DNA from: Bacillota bacterium
GTDB taxonomy: Bacteria; Bacillota; UBA4882; UBA8346
Direction: 5' to 3'
Assembly: GCA_029974635.1 (NCBI GenBank)
Contig: JARKQY010000041.1
Location: 1 to 64,000, forward strand
Length of the DNA stretch: 64,000 nt
Shown piece by piece: positions 36,756-45,652 of the stretch (positions are counted from its first letter, which is position 1; every line of letters starts with the position of its first letter). The translations under genes and the position numbers were made by a program. The notes below the pieces were generated by a model. It saw nothing but the letters and a program-made list of their open reading frames with translations. It did no database searches and was not told the DNA's origin.

Positions 36756-37850
36756 GTGAATCATCAGGAGCGGGCAGTTTTAATAGGAATTGGAGAGCTA
36801 AAACCCGGGAGTGTCTGTGAATATCAGTGGTTTGAGTTTGTTGAGCTTGTCAAGGCAGCCGGCGCTATTGAGGTGGGGCGTGTAATTCAAATCAGGGACA
36901 GCCCCGACCCCGCTTGTTTCATCGGTTTCGGAAAGGCTGAATATTTGGCCGAACTGGTACGGGAGAAACAGGCGGATCTGGTGGTTTCAATTTGCGGACT
37001 AACCCCGGTGCAAATCCGGAATCTGGAAGATCGCACCGGAATCCGGGTGATTGATCGCACGGACTTGATTCTGGACATTTTTGCAAGGCGGGCCCGTTCC
37101 AAGGAAGGAAAACTCCAGGTTGAACTCGCCCAGTTAAATTGCATCCTGCCGAGACTGGGAGGACGAAACCAATACTCCCGGCTTGGAGGAGGGATTGGAA
37201 CCAGAGGTCCCGGGGAGACTAAACTGGAGGCGGACAAACGCCGGATTAAACGCCGGATTACCGATTTGGGCCGGCAATTGAAGACAGTTGCAAAACACCG
37301 GAGTATTCAACGTCATCAACGGGAAAAAAGAGAAATCCCCGTCATTTCATTGGTCGGGTATACCAACGCTGGTAAGTCCACATTATTTAACCGGCTGACG
37401 GGCGCGGATGTCTCGGCTCAAGACCGCTTGTTTGATACTTTGGACCCTGTTTCGCGCCGGATCAGGTTACCCGGGGGGGTGGAAGCAGTCATTATTGATA
37501 CGGTTGGATTTGTCAGCAACCTGCCGCATCAGTTGGTGGCCGCTTTTAAAGCCACTTTAGAGGAGACTGTCCGGGCCTCGTTGCTTCTGCATGTAATGGA
37601 TGCGGGCTCGCCTTATCTTGAGCAGCATTTTATTGCAGTCCAGGACACATTGAAAGAATTAAATATCCATACCAAAGATGTGATTAATATAATGAACAAG
37701 GCCGATTTAATTGATGACCACCATTTGATGAACCGGTATCTGAAAAACTGGTCCGCGATTCCGGTTTCCGCTCAAAAGGGGACCGGGATTCCGGAATTGC
37801 TTGCCATAATCGGGCGGAAATATTTGCTTTCCGAAGGTTCATCATGTTAA
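36756..37850 (+). CDS. hflX: GTPase HflX
   Basis: HflX is a translational GTPase-type factor that binds and splits stalled 50S/70S ribosomes. The 364-residue protein has the N-terminal HflX domain with GGRNQYSRLGGGIGTRGPGE and KLEADKRRIKRRI. Its G domain has G1 LVGYTNAGKSTLFNRL, G3 DTVGFVSNLPHQLV, G4 NKAD and G5 SAQKG. It starts at a GTG with only a weak ribosome site. Its end overlaps dusB by 7 bases, so the two are translationally coupled. Confidence 0.95.
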   Translation: MNHQERAVLIGIGELKPGSVCEYQWFEFVELVKAAGAIEVGRVIQIRDSPDPACFIGFGKAEYLAELVREKQADLVVSICGLTPVQIRNLEDRTGIRVIDRTDLILDIFARRARSKEGKLQVELAQLNCILPRLGGRNQYSRLGGGIGTRGPGETKLEADKRRIKRRITDLGRQLKTVAKHRSIQRHQREKREIPVISLVGYTNAGKSTLFNRLTGADVSAQDRLFDTLDPVSRRIRLPGGVEAVIIDTVGFVSNLPHQLVAAFKATLEETVRASLLLHVMDAGSPYLEQHFIAVQDTLKELNIHTKDVINIMNKADLIDDHHLMNRYLKNWSAIPVSAQKGTGIPELLAIIGRKYLLSEGSSC

Positions 37851-38833
37851 AAATCGGCCCGCTGGCGTTTCAAAATGAAGTCATATTGGCTCCAATGGCC
37901 GGAATAACCGATTCACCTTTCCGCAAGATCGTGAAAGAATTTGGACCCGGTTTACTTTGCGGTGAAATGGTAAGCGCCATGGCCCTCCATTACAATAGCA
38001 AACCGACCCGGGGGCTTTTAAAATTCGATCCGGTGGAGCGACCGCTATCCCTGCAAATATTCGGGTCCGATCCGGAAATCATGGCCGAAGCGGCCCGGAC
38101 AATAGCGGCGACAGATATCGATATTATCGATATTAATATGGGCTGTCCGGTTCCGAAAGTTGTAAAAAACGGTGAAGGAGCCGCCTTATTAAATAATTTG
38201 CCGTTGGCAGAAGCAATTATCAAGGAGGTAGTGGCGAGTGTAAAGATTCCGGTTACGGTTAAATGCCGTTTGGGTTGGGATCATCATCATATCGTAGCCC
38301 CGGAACTGGCCCGAATTGCCGAAAAATGCGGCGCCGCGGCCGTTGCCGTTCACGCCCGGACCCGGGATCAATTCTACCAGGGAAAGGCCGATTGGGAGCA
38401 AATACGGGCGGTAAAGCAGCAAGTCTCGATACCGGTAATTGGAAATGGAGATATCAATACTCCCCAAACAGCATTGAAGCTACTCGAAGAGACTGGATGC
38501 GACGGGGTTATGATTGGGCAGGGTTGTTTGGGAAGACCCTGGATTTTCCGGCAAGCAGTTGCTTATTTACAACAGGGGAAGCTGGAACCCGAGCCTTCGT
38601 TTGCCGATAAAATGGCGGTCATCTTCCGGCATCTGGATTTACAAGTACAACACTCGGGAGAGGAACGCGGTATTAAGGAAATGCGGAAACATTTCGGATG
38701 GTATCTCAAAGGACTCCCCGGAGCAGCCAGAATCCGGGAGAAAATAAATCAGGTCGCTTCTTTGGATACAGTAAAAGAGGTCTTGGAGCAATTTTTCTTA
38801 GCCAATAAAAGCGCTGGAGAAATTAAAGAGTGA
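37844..38833 (+). CDS. dusB: tRNA-dihydrouridine synthase (DusB/NifR3 type)
   Basis: Dus enzymes reduce specific uridines in tRNA to dihydrouridine using FMN and NADPH. The 329-residue protein has the FMN TIM-barrel motif ILAPMAGITDSPFRKI, the catalytic Cys in DINMGCPVPKVVKNGEGAAL, HARTRDQFYQGKADW, and GCDGVMIGQGCLGRPWIFRQ, followed by the C-terminal helical tRNA-binding part. Length is standard. The coaX-hflX-dusB block resembles the dusB-greA-lysS arrangement of many Firmicutes, with extra genes inserted before greA here. Confidence 0.96.
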   Translation: MLKIGPLAFQNEVILAPMAGITDSPFRKIVKEFGPGLLCGEMVSAMALHYNSKPTRGLLKFDPVERPLSLQIFGSDPEIMAEAARTIAATDIDIIDINMGCPVPKVVKNGEGAALLNNLPLAEAIIKEVVASVKIPVTVKCRLGWDHHHIVAPELARIAEKCGAAAVAVHARTRDQFYQGKADWEQIRAVKQQVSIPVIGNGDINTPQTALKLLEETGCDGVMIGQGCLGRPWIFRQAVAYLQQGKLEPEPSFADKMAVIFRHLDLQVQHSGEERGIKEMRKHFGWYLKGLPGAARIREKINQVASLDTVKEVLEQFFLANKSAGEIKE

Positions 38834-38907
38834 TGGGGCATTGCCCGGTTTTTATCCGTAAAAGCAGTAGCATCGTTAGCGGTTTCCTGTTTTTAAAAGG
38901 GAGTAAA

Positions 38908-39567
38908 TCAGCTTTTCCAGAAGAGTAAAAGCTTTAATAAAATGGATTGATATAGCCAGATCCGGTCTTTTTTATAACGGAACTTTGGAAGAGCCTTGAT
39001 TTCTGTAATTGCTTGGTTTAAATATTCTTTGGCTTCCGAATATAACTTAAGGTGGTATTTGGTTAAGCCCATTTTATAATATGCTTCACCTTCGTATGGA
39101 TTCAGGAGCAATACCTGTGAATAGACGTCAAGTGCCGCTGAATAGTTACTTTGGCTCCGGTAGATATCTCCCAACTTTAGTAATGCCTGACCCGAACCAT
39201 AGTCGTTCTTTAAATTAAGGCAGTTTTTGAATGCGGCGATGGCAGGTGGATAATTACGCATTTTTTGAAATGCAACTCCCAGATAAAAATGGAGATCGGC
39301 ATTTTGCGGATCGGTTTCCAAAGCTTCTTGATATAAATGAACCGCCTCCCGGTAGTTTCCAAGGCGCAAATGATAAAGTCCCAGCTCATAACGGGCTTTA
39401 CTGTCATAACGGTTGTGAGTCTGTTCTTTTAAAAAGCGCAAATAAGCGCGGTGACTTTGAAAGCCGTTTATCAGCCGGATTAATTGATGCCGGTAAATGT
39501 AAATAATAATCGATAATATGATCCAGATGAAGTAATGACTAAGAATGTATAATAAAAAACTTAGCAT
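38908..39567 (-). CDS. Membrane-anchored TPR protein
   Basis: The 219-residue protein has an N-terminal membrane segment (LSHYFIWIILSIIIYIYR) followed by three to four TPR units: ARYELGLYHLRLGNYREAVH, ADLHFYLGVAFQKMRNYPPA, ALLKLGDIYRSQSNYSAALD and AYYKMGLTKYHLKLYSEAKE. It is likely a cytoplasm-facing scaffold. It opposes its neighbours on both sides, so it is a single-gene transcript. Function is unknown. Confidence 0.75.
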   Translation of the reverse strand: MLSFLLYILSHYFIWIILSIIIYIYRHQLIRLINGFQSHRAYLRFLKEQTHNRYDSKARYELGLYHLRLGNYREAVHLYQEALETDPQNADLHFYLGVAFQKMRNYPPAIAAFKNCLNLKNDYGSGQALLKLGDIYRSQSNYSAALDVYSQVLLLNPYEGEAYYKMGLTKYHLKLYSEAKEYLNQAITEIKALPKFRYKKDRIWLYQSILLKLLLFWKS

Positions 39568-39635
39568 GCCGATTTGCCCCTTATACGGTCATTGTAACTA
39601 TTATACCAATTTTTACGAATCGAGTGTGAAAAGAA

Positions 39636-40538
39636 TTGAAGAAAATTGTGAGTGTAAGTTTGGGAAGTTCGAAACGGGACCACCGGGTAAAAACGGAGTT
39701 TTTGGGTGAGCCGGTAAGTATTGAACGCATTGGAACCGATGGCGATTTTAAAAAAGTTATTGAGTTAATCCGGTCATTGGATGGCAAAACCGATGCTTTC
39801 GGGATGGGAGGTATTGACTTATACTTATTTGCCGGCAAAAACCGGTATACGGTTAAGGACGCTGTTCCCATCGCCAAAGCCGCTCAAATTACTCCCATCG
39901 TAGATGGCAGCGGGTTAAAAAATACCTTGGAGCGGAAGGTTGTAAATTTCCTGATGAGTGATTTGAAATTGAAGCTTACGGATAAAAAGGTTTTAATGGT
40001 TGCGGGAGTGGATCGGTTCGGAATGGCGGAGGCTTTTGATGAAGCCGGCAGTCAAATCACTTTTGGGGATTTTATATTTGCCCTTGGATTACCGATTCCC
40101 ATTACTTCGTTGGCGGCATTACGGAGGATAGCCTATACTCTTCTTCCCGTAATAGTGCGTCTGCCATACACATTTTTGTACCCTACCGGCTCCAAACAAG
40201 ACAACATAACGCCCAAACACGCCCATTATTACGAAGAAGCTGATATTATCGCCGGAGATTTCTTATTTATCAAAAAATATATGCCTGTTCAATTAAAGGA
40301 CAAGATTATCGTAACCAATACGGTTACCAGTCAGGATGTTGAGGAGCTTCGCGGCAGGGGTGTCCGTTTATTAGTGACTTCAACTCCTGAATTTTCAGGC
40401 CGCTCTTTTGGAACCAATGTTATGGAAGCTTTACTGGTATCCTTTTCCGGTAAAAAGCCAAATGAACTCCGAAAAGAGGATTATTTGCAATTGCTGGAAC
40501 AGCTAAACTTCAAACCACGGGTTATGGAGTTTCGCTGA
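39636..40538 (+). CDS. Quinate 5-dehydrogenase-like protein
   Basis: The 300-residue protein begins KKIVSVSLGSSKRDHRVKTE with FLGEPVSIERIGTDGDFKKV and AFGMGGIDLYLFAGKNRYTV. A central KKVLMVAGVDRFGMAEAFDE looks like a Rossmann or glycine-rich segment. Related Firmicute proteins are commonly annotated quinate 5-dehydrogenase, but I know of no biochemical proof and a shikimate-pathway role is not evident. The start is a TTG with a weak ribosome site. The next gene (40661) is in the same direction and may form a pair with it. Confidence 0.5.
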   Translation: MKKIVSVSLGSSKRDHRVKTEFLGEPVSIERIGTDGDFKKVIELIRSLDGKTDAFGMGGIDLYLFAGKNRYTVKDAVPIAKAAQITPIVDGSGLKNTLERKVVNFLMSDLKLKLTDKKVLMVAGVDRFGMAEAFDEAGSQITFGDFIFALGLPIPITSLAALRRIAYTLLPVIVRLPYTFLYPTGSKQDNITPKHAHYYEEADIIAGDFLFIKKYMPVQLKDKIIVTNTVTSQDVEELRGRGVRLLVTSTPEFSGRSFGTNVMEALLVSFSGKKPNELRKEDYLQLLEQLNFKPRVMEFR

Positions 40539-40660
40539 GCTTTTGGTTTTTGTTACTCGCACAGAATCCTGGCGACTAAATCGCTTCTGCCCTTCATACT
40601 TATTAATAGAATTGTATATTCCGGGCGCGCCGTTTTATAGCGTTTCGAAGGGCGGTTGTC

Positions 40661-41566
40661 ATGAAGAATTTCGGTTTCGTTTCATCATTTCTGGCAGTAG
40701 AGTCTTCCTGGGATTTCTTTCTTAAATTGCTGCCGGAGAAGTGGCGCTACCGGAATGGTCCCCTGTATACCGGTATGATAACAGGACTTTTGTCCGGTTC
40801 AAGGATTTATGGCTTTGGCTGGAAAGTGCCGGATCAAACCGGGAAAATATGGAATCCGGCCAGAACTGTCAGCCTGTGGCAACAACTGATGGTTGAATCG
40901 GATCACCGCGAAATTGGAATCATCGGTATTGATTCCGATTCTTCCTTCGATCCGCCGGTTGAGTTTTGCAGTCAAAAGTATTTATTCGGGATTAGTGACG
41001 GGAAAGCCCTGGAATTATTATTGTTTCTCAATTATTTCCGCAGATTGCTACGGAATTATGAAATCTCACCTCAATATGCCAAGGCAATGGTCGTTTGGGA
41101 GGAAGGGAACCTGGGCCTGGTTTGCGCGCGGTTAATTGCCCGGGAAGTAAGATATTTAACACTGGTCAACCCTAATGCCCGGTATTTGGAGAGAGCGGCC
41201 GACTTAATCGTAACTGAAACGGGCGTATCCCCCCAAATTCGTACCAACCCTCCTGATTTACAGCGGAATAAAATCATTATTAAATGTGGTAAACTGTCCA
41301 ACTACCATATTCCCAAAAATATCAGACCGATTATCTGCTGTGAATTATTTCAAAGAAATCCCTCGCTGTACAGTTTGAATTTTAATTTGCCGATCACGGT
41401 CAATGATGTTCGTCATCAGCTTCCTTTATATCCGGCGCTGGGAGAAACAATTCTGCGTTCATTTTTTGATATGCCGGGGATTTGGTATGGAACGGAGTTG
41501 CGTTTGGAGAGGATTGTTAAACTGGCGGATATCGTCCAGGAATTAGGGGTTCATATAACCATCTGA
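40661..41566 (+). CDS. Conserved-looking hypothetical protein (301 residues)
   Basis: I do not recognise a family. The N-terminus (MKNFGFVSSFLAVESSWDFF) is hydrophobic but lacks a signal-peptide charge pattern. The middle has YAKAMVVWEEGNLGLVCARL followed by REVRYLTLVNPNARYLERAA and LIVTETGVSP. This resembles the beta-alpha-beta plus second strand of a Rossmann dinucleotide fold, with GNLGL in place of GxGxxG. AAGGGCGG lies 7 bases before the ATG. It follows the quinate-dehydrogenase-like gene by 122 bases, so a joint pathway is possible. Confidence 0.55.
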   Translation: MKNFGFVSSFLAVESSWDFFLKLLPEKWRYRNGPLYTGMITGLLSGSRIYGFGWKVPDQTGKIWNPARTVSLWQQLMVESDHREIGIIGIDSDSSFDPPVEFCSQKYLFGISDGKALELLLFLNYFRRLLRNYEISPQYAKAMVVWEEGNLGLVCARLIAREVRYLTLVNPNARYLERAADLIVTETGVSPQIRTNPPDLQRNKIIIKCGKLSNYHIPKNIRPIICCELFQRNPSLYSLNFNLPITVNDVRHQLPLYPALGETILRSFFDMPGIWYGTELRLERIVKLADIVQELGVHITI

Positions 41567-41595
41567 TAGAGCTCTGTTTACCCTGGAAGTTTTGC

Positions 41596-41624
41596 TTGAC
41601 ACTTAAAAAGGTTTCGATTATAAT
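41596..41624 (+). promoter_or_regulatory. Consensus sigma-A promoter of greA-lysS
   Basis: TTGACA at 41596-41601 and TATAAT at 41619-41624 with a 17-base spacer are a perfect consensus. The start would be near 41631, giving an unusually long leader of about 290 bases. Confidence 0.88.
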
Positions 41625-41691
41625 GAAACTGCTTTTAAAAGTGCTAAAATTAGACTATGGTGGATAAGTAGTTAAAGAGCGCTTTTTAGTG

Positions 41692-41783
41692 GCACTGGAA
41701 TTAAACAATCCGGTGCTTGATCTTTAATATGACAAAGATCCGCGTTCAACTTGAATTCGGCAGATTTCATCGTATTTGCCGAA
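41692..41783 (+). ncRNA. Structured leader of greA: three consecutive hairpins
   Basis: GCACTGGA (41692-41699) pairs with TCCGGTGC (41709-41716). GATCTTT (41719-41725) pairs with AAAGATC (41734-41740). TTCGGCA (41756-41762) pairs with TGCCGAA (41777-41783). These follow a consensus promoter and precede greA by 140 bases. They match no riboswitch I know. A regulatory leader RNA is inferred. Confidence 0.45.
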
Positions 41784-41923
41784 CCGGGTTAAACATTTTC
41801 GGCTGTGTAACCGATATTAGAATAAACTACTTTTTGGAAACATATATTAAATGGTCGATAATACTGTAACTCAGAGAATTAAAAGGCTAGATCTTAATTT
41901 GGCAGGAAGAAGGGATGAGAATT

Positions 41924-42400
41924 ATGAGCATTGATAAAGAAGTCATTCTCACTTTGGATGGATTAGCCAAGTTAGAGAAGGAATTAGAGACTTTAAAAAC
42001 GGTTAAACGGCGCCAAGTTGCCGAACGCATCAAGCAGGCTTTGGAATTCGGCGATATATCTGAAAATTCCGAGTATGAAGATGCCAAAAACGAGCAAGGT
42101 TTTATTGAAGGACGTATTTTACAAATCGAAAAAATGTTGCGGAACGCCAAAGTCATTGATGATCAGGAAGTTCGTGCCGATGTGGTAGGCATAGGCTCTA
42201 AAGTGATTTTAATCGAAAATAACGGGACCAACGAAGTGGAATACATGATTGTCGGTTCCGCTGAGGCTGACCCCGGACAGGCCAAAATTTCCAATGAATC
42301 TCCGGTCGGACGCAGTTTGATGGGGCAAAAGGTCGGCAGTGTCGTTAACGTAAATGTCCCCATAGGAACGATTCAATATAAAATTAAAGCCATCAAATGA
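41924..42400 (+). CDS. greA: Transcription elongation factor GreA
   Basis: GreA rescues backtracked RNA polymerase by stimulating transcript cleavage. The 158-residue protein has the N-terminal coiled coil with the acidic tip ([20 protein letters not shown]), which places Asp and Glu into the polymerase channel. The C-terminal FKBP-like domain has [20 protein letters not shown]. Two starts are possible, 41915 and 41924. I prefer 41924 because AAGAAGGG is then 9 bases away, while the first ATG abuts it. lysS follows 30 bases on, one operon. Confidence 0.95.
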   Translation: MSIDKEVILTLDGLAKLEKELETLKTVKRRQVAERIKQALEFGDISENSEYEDAKNEQGFIEGRILQIEKMLRNAKVIDDQEVRADVVGIGSKVILIENNGTNEVEYMIVGSAEADPGQAKISNESPVGRSLMGQKVGSVVNVNVPIGTIQYKIKAIK

Positions 42401-42430
42401 TAATGGTTTTCATTATTCCGAGGTGCGATT

Positions 42431-43900
42431 ATGGATTCTGAAGTCCAAAGAAGCAACGAACAAATCGAATTACGCCGGCATAAGCTTGAAAAGCTGCAGG
42501 CGGCAGGAACTGATCCCTTTGGGGGACGTTATGACCGTACTCATCTTGTGGGGGAGATCTCCGACCGGTTTTCCGAACTGGAAAACCAAACGGTATTCAT
42601 TGCGGGACGTTTAATTGCCATGCGGGATCAGGGCAAAGCGGCCTTCGCCAATATTATTGATCAAAGCGGCAATTTGCAGCTATATACCAAAATCGATCTT
42701 CTCGGAGAAGTCAAATACCGGCATTTTTTGGATTTGGATCTAGGAGATATCGTGGGGATCACTGGGAAGGTATTCAAGACCCACCGTGGGCAAATTTCCG
42801 TTCAGGTCGAGGATTTCCAGTTGTTGTCCAAGGCATTGCGGCCGTTGCCCGAAAAATGGCACGGTTTGAAGGACACCGATTTGAGATACCGGCAGCGTTA
42901 TTTGGACTTAATCGCGAACCCGGAAGTGATGCAGACATTTCTTAAACGGTCCCAAATTGTTTCCACTATCCGAAGAAATCTTGATCAACAAGGATTTATT
43001 GAGGTAGAGACTCCGGCTCTGAGTGTTATAGCCGGAGGTGGACATGCCCGCCCCTTTCAAACACACCATAATGCTCTTGACCTGGATCTAACCATGCGAA
43101 TCGCTCTTGAACTTTATCATAAGCGTTTGATCGTCGGGGGATTTGATAAAGTCTATGAAATCGGCCATTGTTTCCGGAATGAAGGGATTTCCACCAAACA
43201 CAACCCGGAATTTACAATGCTGGAACTCTATCAATCCTATGCAGATTATCAGGTGATGATGGATTTAACCGAAAAATTAATTGCCGACGTAGCAGTTGCC
43301 GTCAGTGGCTCAACCAAATTGGAATATCAAGGAACCGCTATCGACTTAACTCCACCTTGGCCCAGGCTTTCCATCGTTGAGGCTGTAAAGAACTATACCG
43401 GAGTCGAATGGGAAAAAATCACCAGTGATGAAGAAGCGGTTGCAGCGGCAAAATCTTTGGGTTTGAAGCTGGATCCCAAAGCCACCAAAGGAATGGTCTG
43501 GGATGAGATTTGCTCCGAGTTTGTCGAGCCCAAGTTAATTCAACCGACTTTTTTAATTGACCATCCTATCGAGATTTCTCCTCTGGCCAAAAAGAAGGCT
43601 GACCGGCCGGAGTTTACTTACCGGTTCGAACTGTTCATTTATGGCAGAGAGATGGCCAACGCATTTTCGGAGTTGAATGATCCCGTTGATCAGCGGGAAA
43701 GATTCCTGGAACAGGCCAAAGAAAAAGCCAAGGGTAACGAAGAGGCCATGGTTTGGGATGAGGATTTTTTGGTGGCCCTGGAGCATGGTATGCCGCCTAC
43801 CGGCGGAATGGGAATGGGAATTGACCGTCTGGTGATGTTATTGACAGACTCGCCGTCCATCAGGGATGTTATCCTTTTCCCGCTGATGAGGCCCTTATAA
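42431..43900 (+). CDS. lysS: Lysyl-tRNA synthetase, class II
   Basis: The 489-residue enzyme attaches lysine to tRNA-Lys. It has the N-terminal OB-fold anticodon-binding domain (GRLIAMRDQGKAAFANIIDQ), motif 1 RSQIVSTIRRNLDQQGFIEV, motif 2 FRNEGISTKHNPEFTMLELYQ and motif 3 GMGMGIDRLVMLLT. Length matches bacterial class II LysRS. GAGGTG stands 6 bases before the ATG. It shares the greA promoter and leader. Its stop is 17 bases from the convergent mlaD stop. Confidence 0.97.
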   Translation: MDSEVQRSNEQIELRRHKLEKLQAAGTDPFGGRYDRTHLVGEISDRFSELENQTVFIAGRLIAMRDQGKAAFANIIDQSGNLQLYTKIDLLGEVKYRHFLDLDLGDIVGITGKVFKTHRGQISVQVEDFQLLSKALRPLPEKWHGLKDTDLRYRQRYLDLIANPEVMQTFLKRSQIVSTIRRNLDQQGFIEVETPALSVIAGGGHARPFQTHHNALDLDLTMRIALELYHKRLIVGGFDKVYEIGHCFRNEGISTKHNPEFTMLELYQSYADYQVMMDLTEKLIADVAVAVSGSTKLEYQGTAIDLTPPWPRLSIVEAVKNYTGVEWEKITSDEEAVAAAKSLGLKLDPKATKGMVWDEICSEFVEPKLIQPTFLIDHPIEISPLAKKKADRPEFTYRFELFIYGREMANAFSELNDPVDQRERFLEQAKEKAKGNEEAMVWDEDFLVALEHGMPPTGGMGMGIDRLVMLLTDSPSIRDVILFPLMRPL

Positions 43901-43917
43901 GCCGATATGGATTCAGA

Positions 43918-45354
43918 TTAAAAATTGTACCAACAGCCCAAACTCCAATTATAAGTTTGGGCGTTTATATTTCCTTCCCCACCCAGCTTCAAGGCCCAAT
44001 TCGGCGTTACATGAAAGGTCGAAGACAGACCAAGGTTCGGTGAATGAGTATCCCATAAATCGATACCAAATTGTAAGCTCCGGGTTGCGGTTAAGTCAAG
44101 GCCCAATCCGAATTGATTTTTGTATAAGCCAACCCGTCCCGTTGTAGAAGGCGCTTTAAATCCCCATTGCGCTCTGGATAAATTAGTTCCACCAACATCA
44201 TCCACCCCCAGCAGTAGTGAATTTTGCGGATTGACGGATAAATCGAATAGTAGATCGGCCATAGCGGTTTGACCTTCTTGGTATTTCAGTCCCAAACTCG
44301 GTTTTAGTGAGAGTTGGGATAGATTGTTTACCGATTGCGATACTTTTTCCGCCGCATTGCTGGTATCTTCGATAATTTTTTTGACTTTCGAAAGGTCGGT
44401 GTCTCCTGAAGTTAATTGGGTTATGGCTTTATTGATGCTTTGAGCAGCTTGATTAATTGACTGCAAGGCTTGATGGGCATCATCAACCAGTGTACCAATA
44501 TCATCACCCCTGGCAGCGATGATGCTGGATAATTTCTCCAAATTATCGGCGACGATTCGAGCTTGGGCAATGGTTTTTTGCAGGTCCTCCGCTGTTTGGC
44601 CATTATTGTCCAGTTTCTGCAGAAATTCACTGGCGGTAAGACTGGCCTGGGTTAATTGCACGGAAACCTGGGTAATATTCTGAATCAATTGGTTTAACTG
44701 CGGTTCATTATTCAGGGTCAGCCGTTCCACGATGGTCATCGTATTGTCGATTCGCTGGAAGAGCTTGGCCAGGTCCATCCGCTGAAATTGATTCGTGGCC
44801 TTTTCGATATCCGCAGTAATTACATTCAACCGGACCAACGACTGTCGCAACGAATCCATGACCTCAGGATTATCGGTGACACCTTTAATGGAATTCGTTA
44901 TCTGTTCCAGCGCTGTTAATATCTCGTAGGCCGAAGTATAAAAGTTCTCCATAGTAACCGGGGTTTGACCCTGAATGCGGTGATCACTACGGGGAGGTTC
45001 CGCTTTTTCATTAGGTTTGGGCGGGATCATTTCGATAAACATATCACCTACTACACCGGAACTGGCAATAATCGCTTTGGTTGCCGGGGGAATTTTGAAA
45101 TCCGGGTTAATCCTCATTCCTACAATTACTTTAAAATCCTCAAAATAGACCTTGGTTACCCTACCGATATCCACACCGGCAAATTTCACCGGGGCTCCGG
45201 GCCTTAGTCCTTCAATCCGGGAAAAAATGGCTTCCACTTCGGAACCCCGCTGAAAGATTTGCGAGCCGTTTAGCCATAAAGATAATCCAAATACGGCCAA
45301 TAAGGCTACTAGTGTAAAAGTCCCTACTTTAACTTCGGAACTGACAATTTGCAT
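43918..45354 (-). CDS. mlaD: MlaD/MCE protein with C-terminal beta-barrel-like domain
   Basis: MlaD proteins form the hexameric lipid-carrying part of the Mla system. The 478-residue protein has one N-terminal membrane segment (VGTFTLVALLAVFGLSLWL) and the MCE domain (RIEGLRPGAPVKFAGVDIGR ... GDMFIEMIPP). A long helical region with heptad-like repeats spans about residues 130-330. The last 130 residues are strand-rich with alternating polarity (LFDLSVNPQNSLLLGVDDV, WALKLGGEGN, TYNWSLGCWYNF), ending in Phe as outer-membrane barrels do. In Veillonella parvula an MlaD of this form spans the envelope and replaces MlaA/MlaC. The start at 45354 has GGAGG 8-9 bases ahead. It follows mlaF after a 298-base gap. 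Confidence 0.85.
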   Translation of the reverse strand: MQIVSSEVKVGTFTLVALLAVFGLSLWLNGSQIFQRGSEVEAIFSRIEGLRPGAPVKFAGVDIGRVTKVYFEDFKVIVGMRINPDFKIPPATKAIIASSGVVGDMFIEMIPPKPNEKAEPPRSDHRIQGQTPVTMENFYTSAYEILTALEQITNSIKGVTDNPEVMDSLRQSLVRLNVITADIEKATNQFQRMDLAKLFQRIDNTMTIVERLTLNNEPQLNQLIQNITQVSVQLTQASLTASEFLQKLDNNGQTAEDLQKTIAQARIVADNLEKLSSIIAARGDDIGTLVDDAHQALQSINQAAQSINKAITQLTSGDTDLSKVKKIIEDTSNAAEKVSQSVNNLSQLSLKPSLGLKYQEGQTAMADLLFDLSVNPQNSLLLGVDDVGGTNLSRAQWGFKAPSTTGRVGLYKNQFGLGLDLTATRSLQFGIDLWDTHSPNLGLSSTFHVTPNWALKLGGEGNINAQTYNWSLGCWYNF

Positions 45355-45411
45355 CGGTGCTACCTCCGGAGGTTTTGAAAATTCCAACCATTGCTCTTCG
45401 CTTTAGTTCTT

Positions 45412-45574
45412 TGGTTTTCTGGTTTCTTGGTTTTCCAGCTCGTTAGTCTAAAAGTAATGAATAACAAATCACTAGATAACTTGATAACCAGATAACTATC
45501 TAGAAAATATTCTAGTAGAACAGCCACCCCGAAAATTCTTTTTTTAGTGCCCTAATTAAAGCGAAGCTTTAATT
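45412..45574. repeat. Repeat-rich gap between mlaF and mlaD
   Basis: The stretch holds GGTTTTCTGGTTTCTTGG, then a palindromic CTAGATA (45472-45478) / TATCTAG (45497-45503) around TTGATAACCAGATAAC, and a hairpin AATTAAAGC-GAA-GCTTTAATT at 45554-45574. It interrupts the otherwise tight mla order. No gene is visible in 45355-45652. Confidence 0.5.
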
Positions 45575-45652
45575 TTAAAATTATCTACGTATAATTAATA
45601 ATCTATGATAATTAGGGATGGATGATTAATAACCAATAACAATAACTTTATT

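Noticed and set aside
41729..41869. 46-codon frame (MTKIRVQLEF...) within the greA leader
   Set aside because: No ribosome-binding site, and the frame runs through the hairpins; it is more likely structured leader than coding.
45412..45503. CRISPR-like array between mlaF and mlaD
   Set aside because: The repeated GGTTTTC and ATAACC motifs are short, irregular and lack spacer-repeat periodicity; no cas genes are present.
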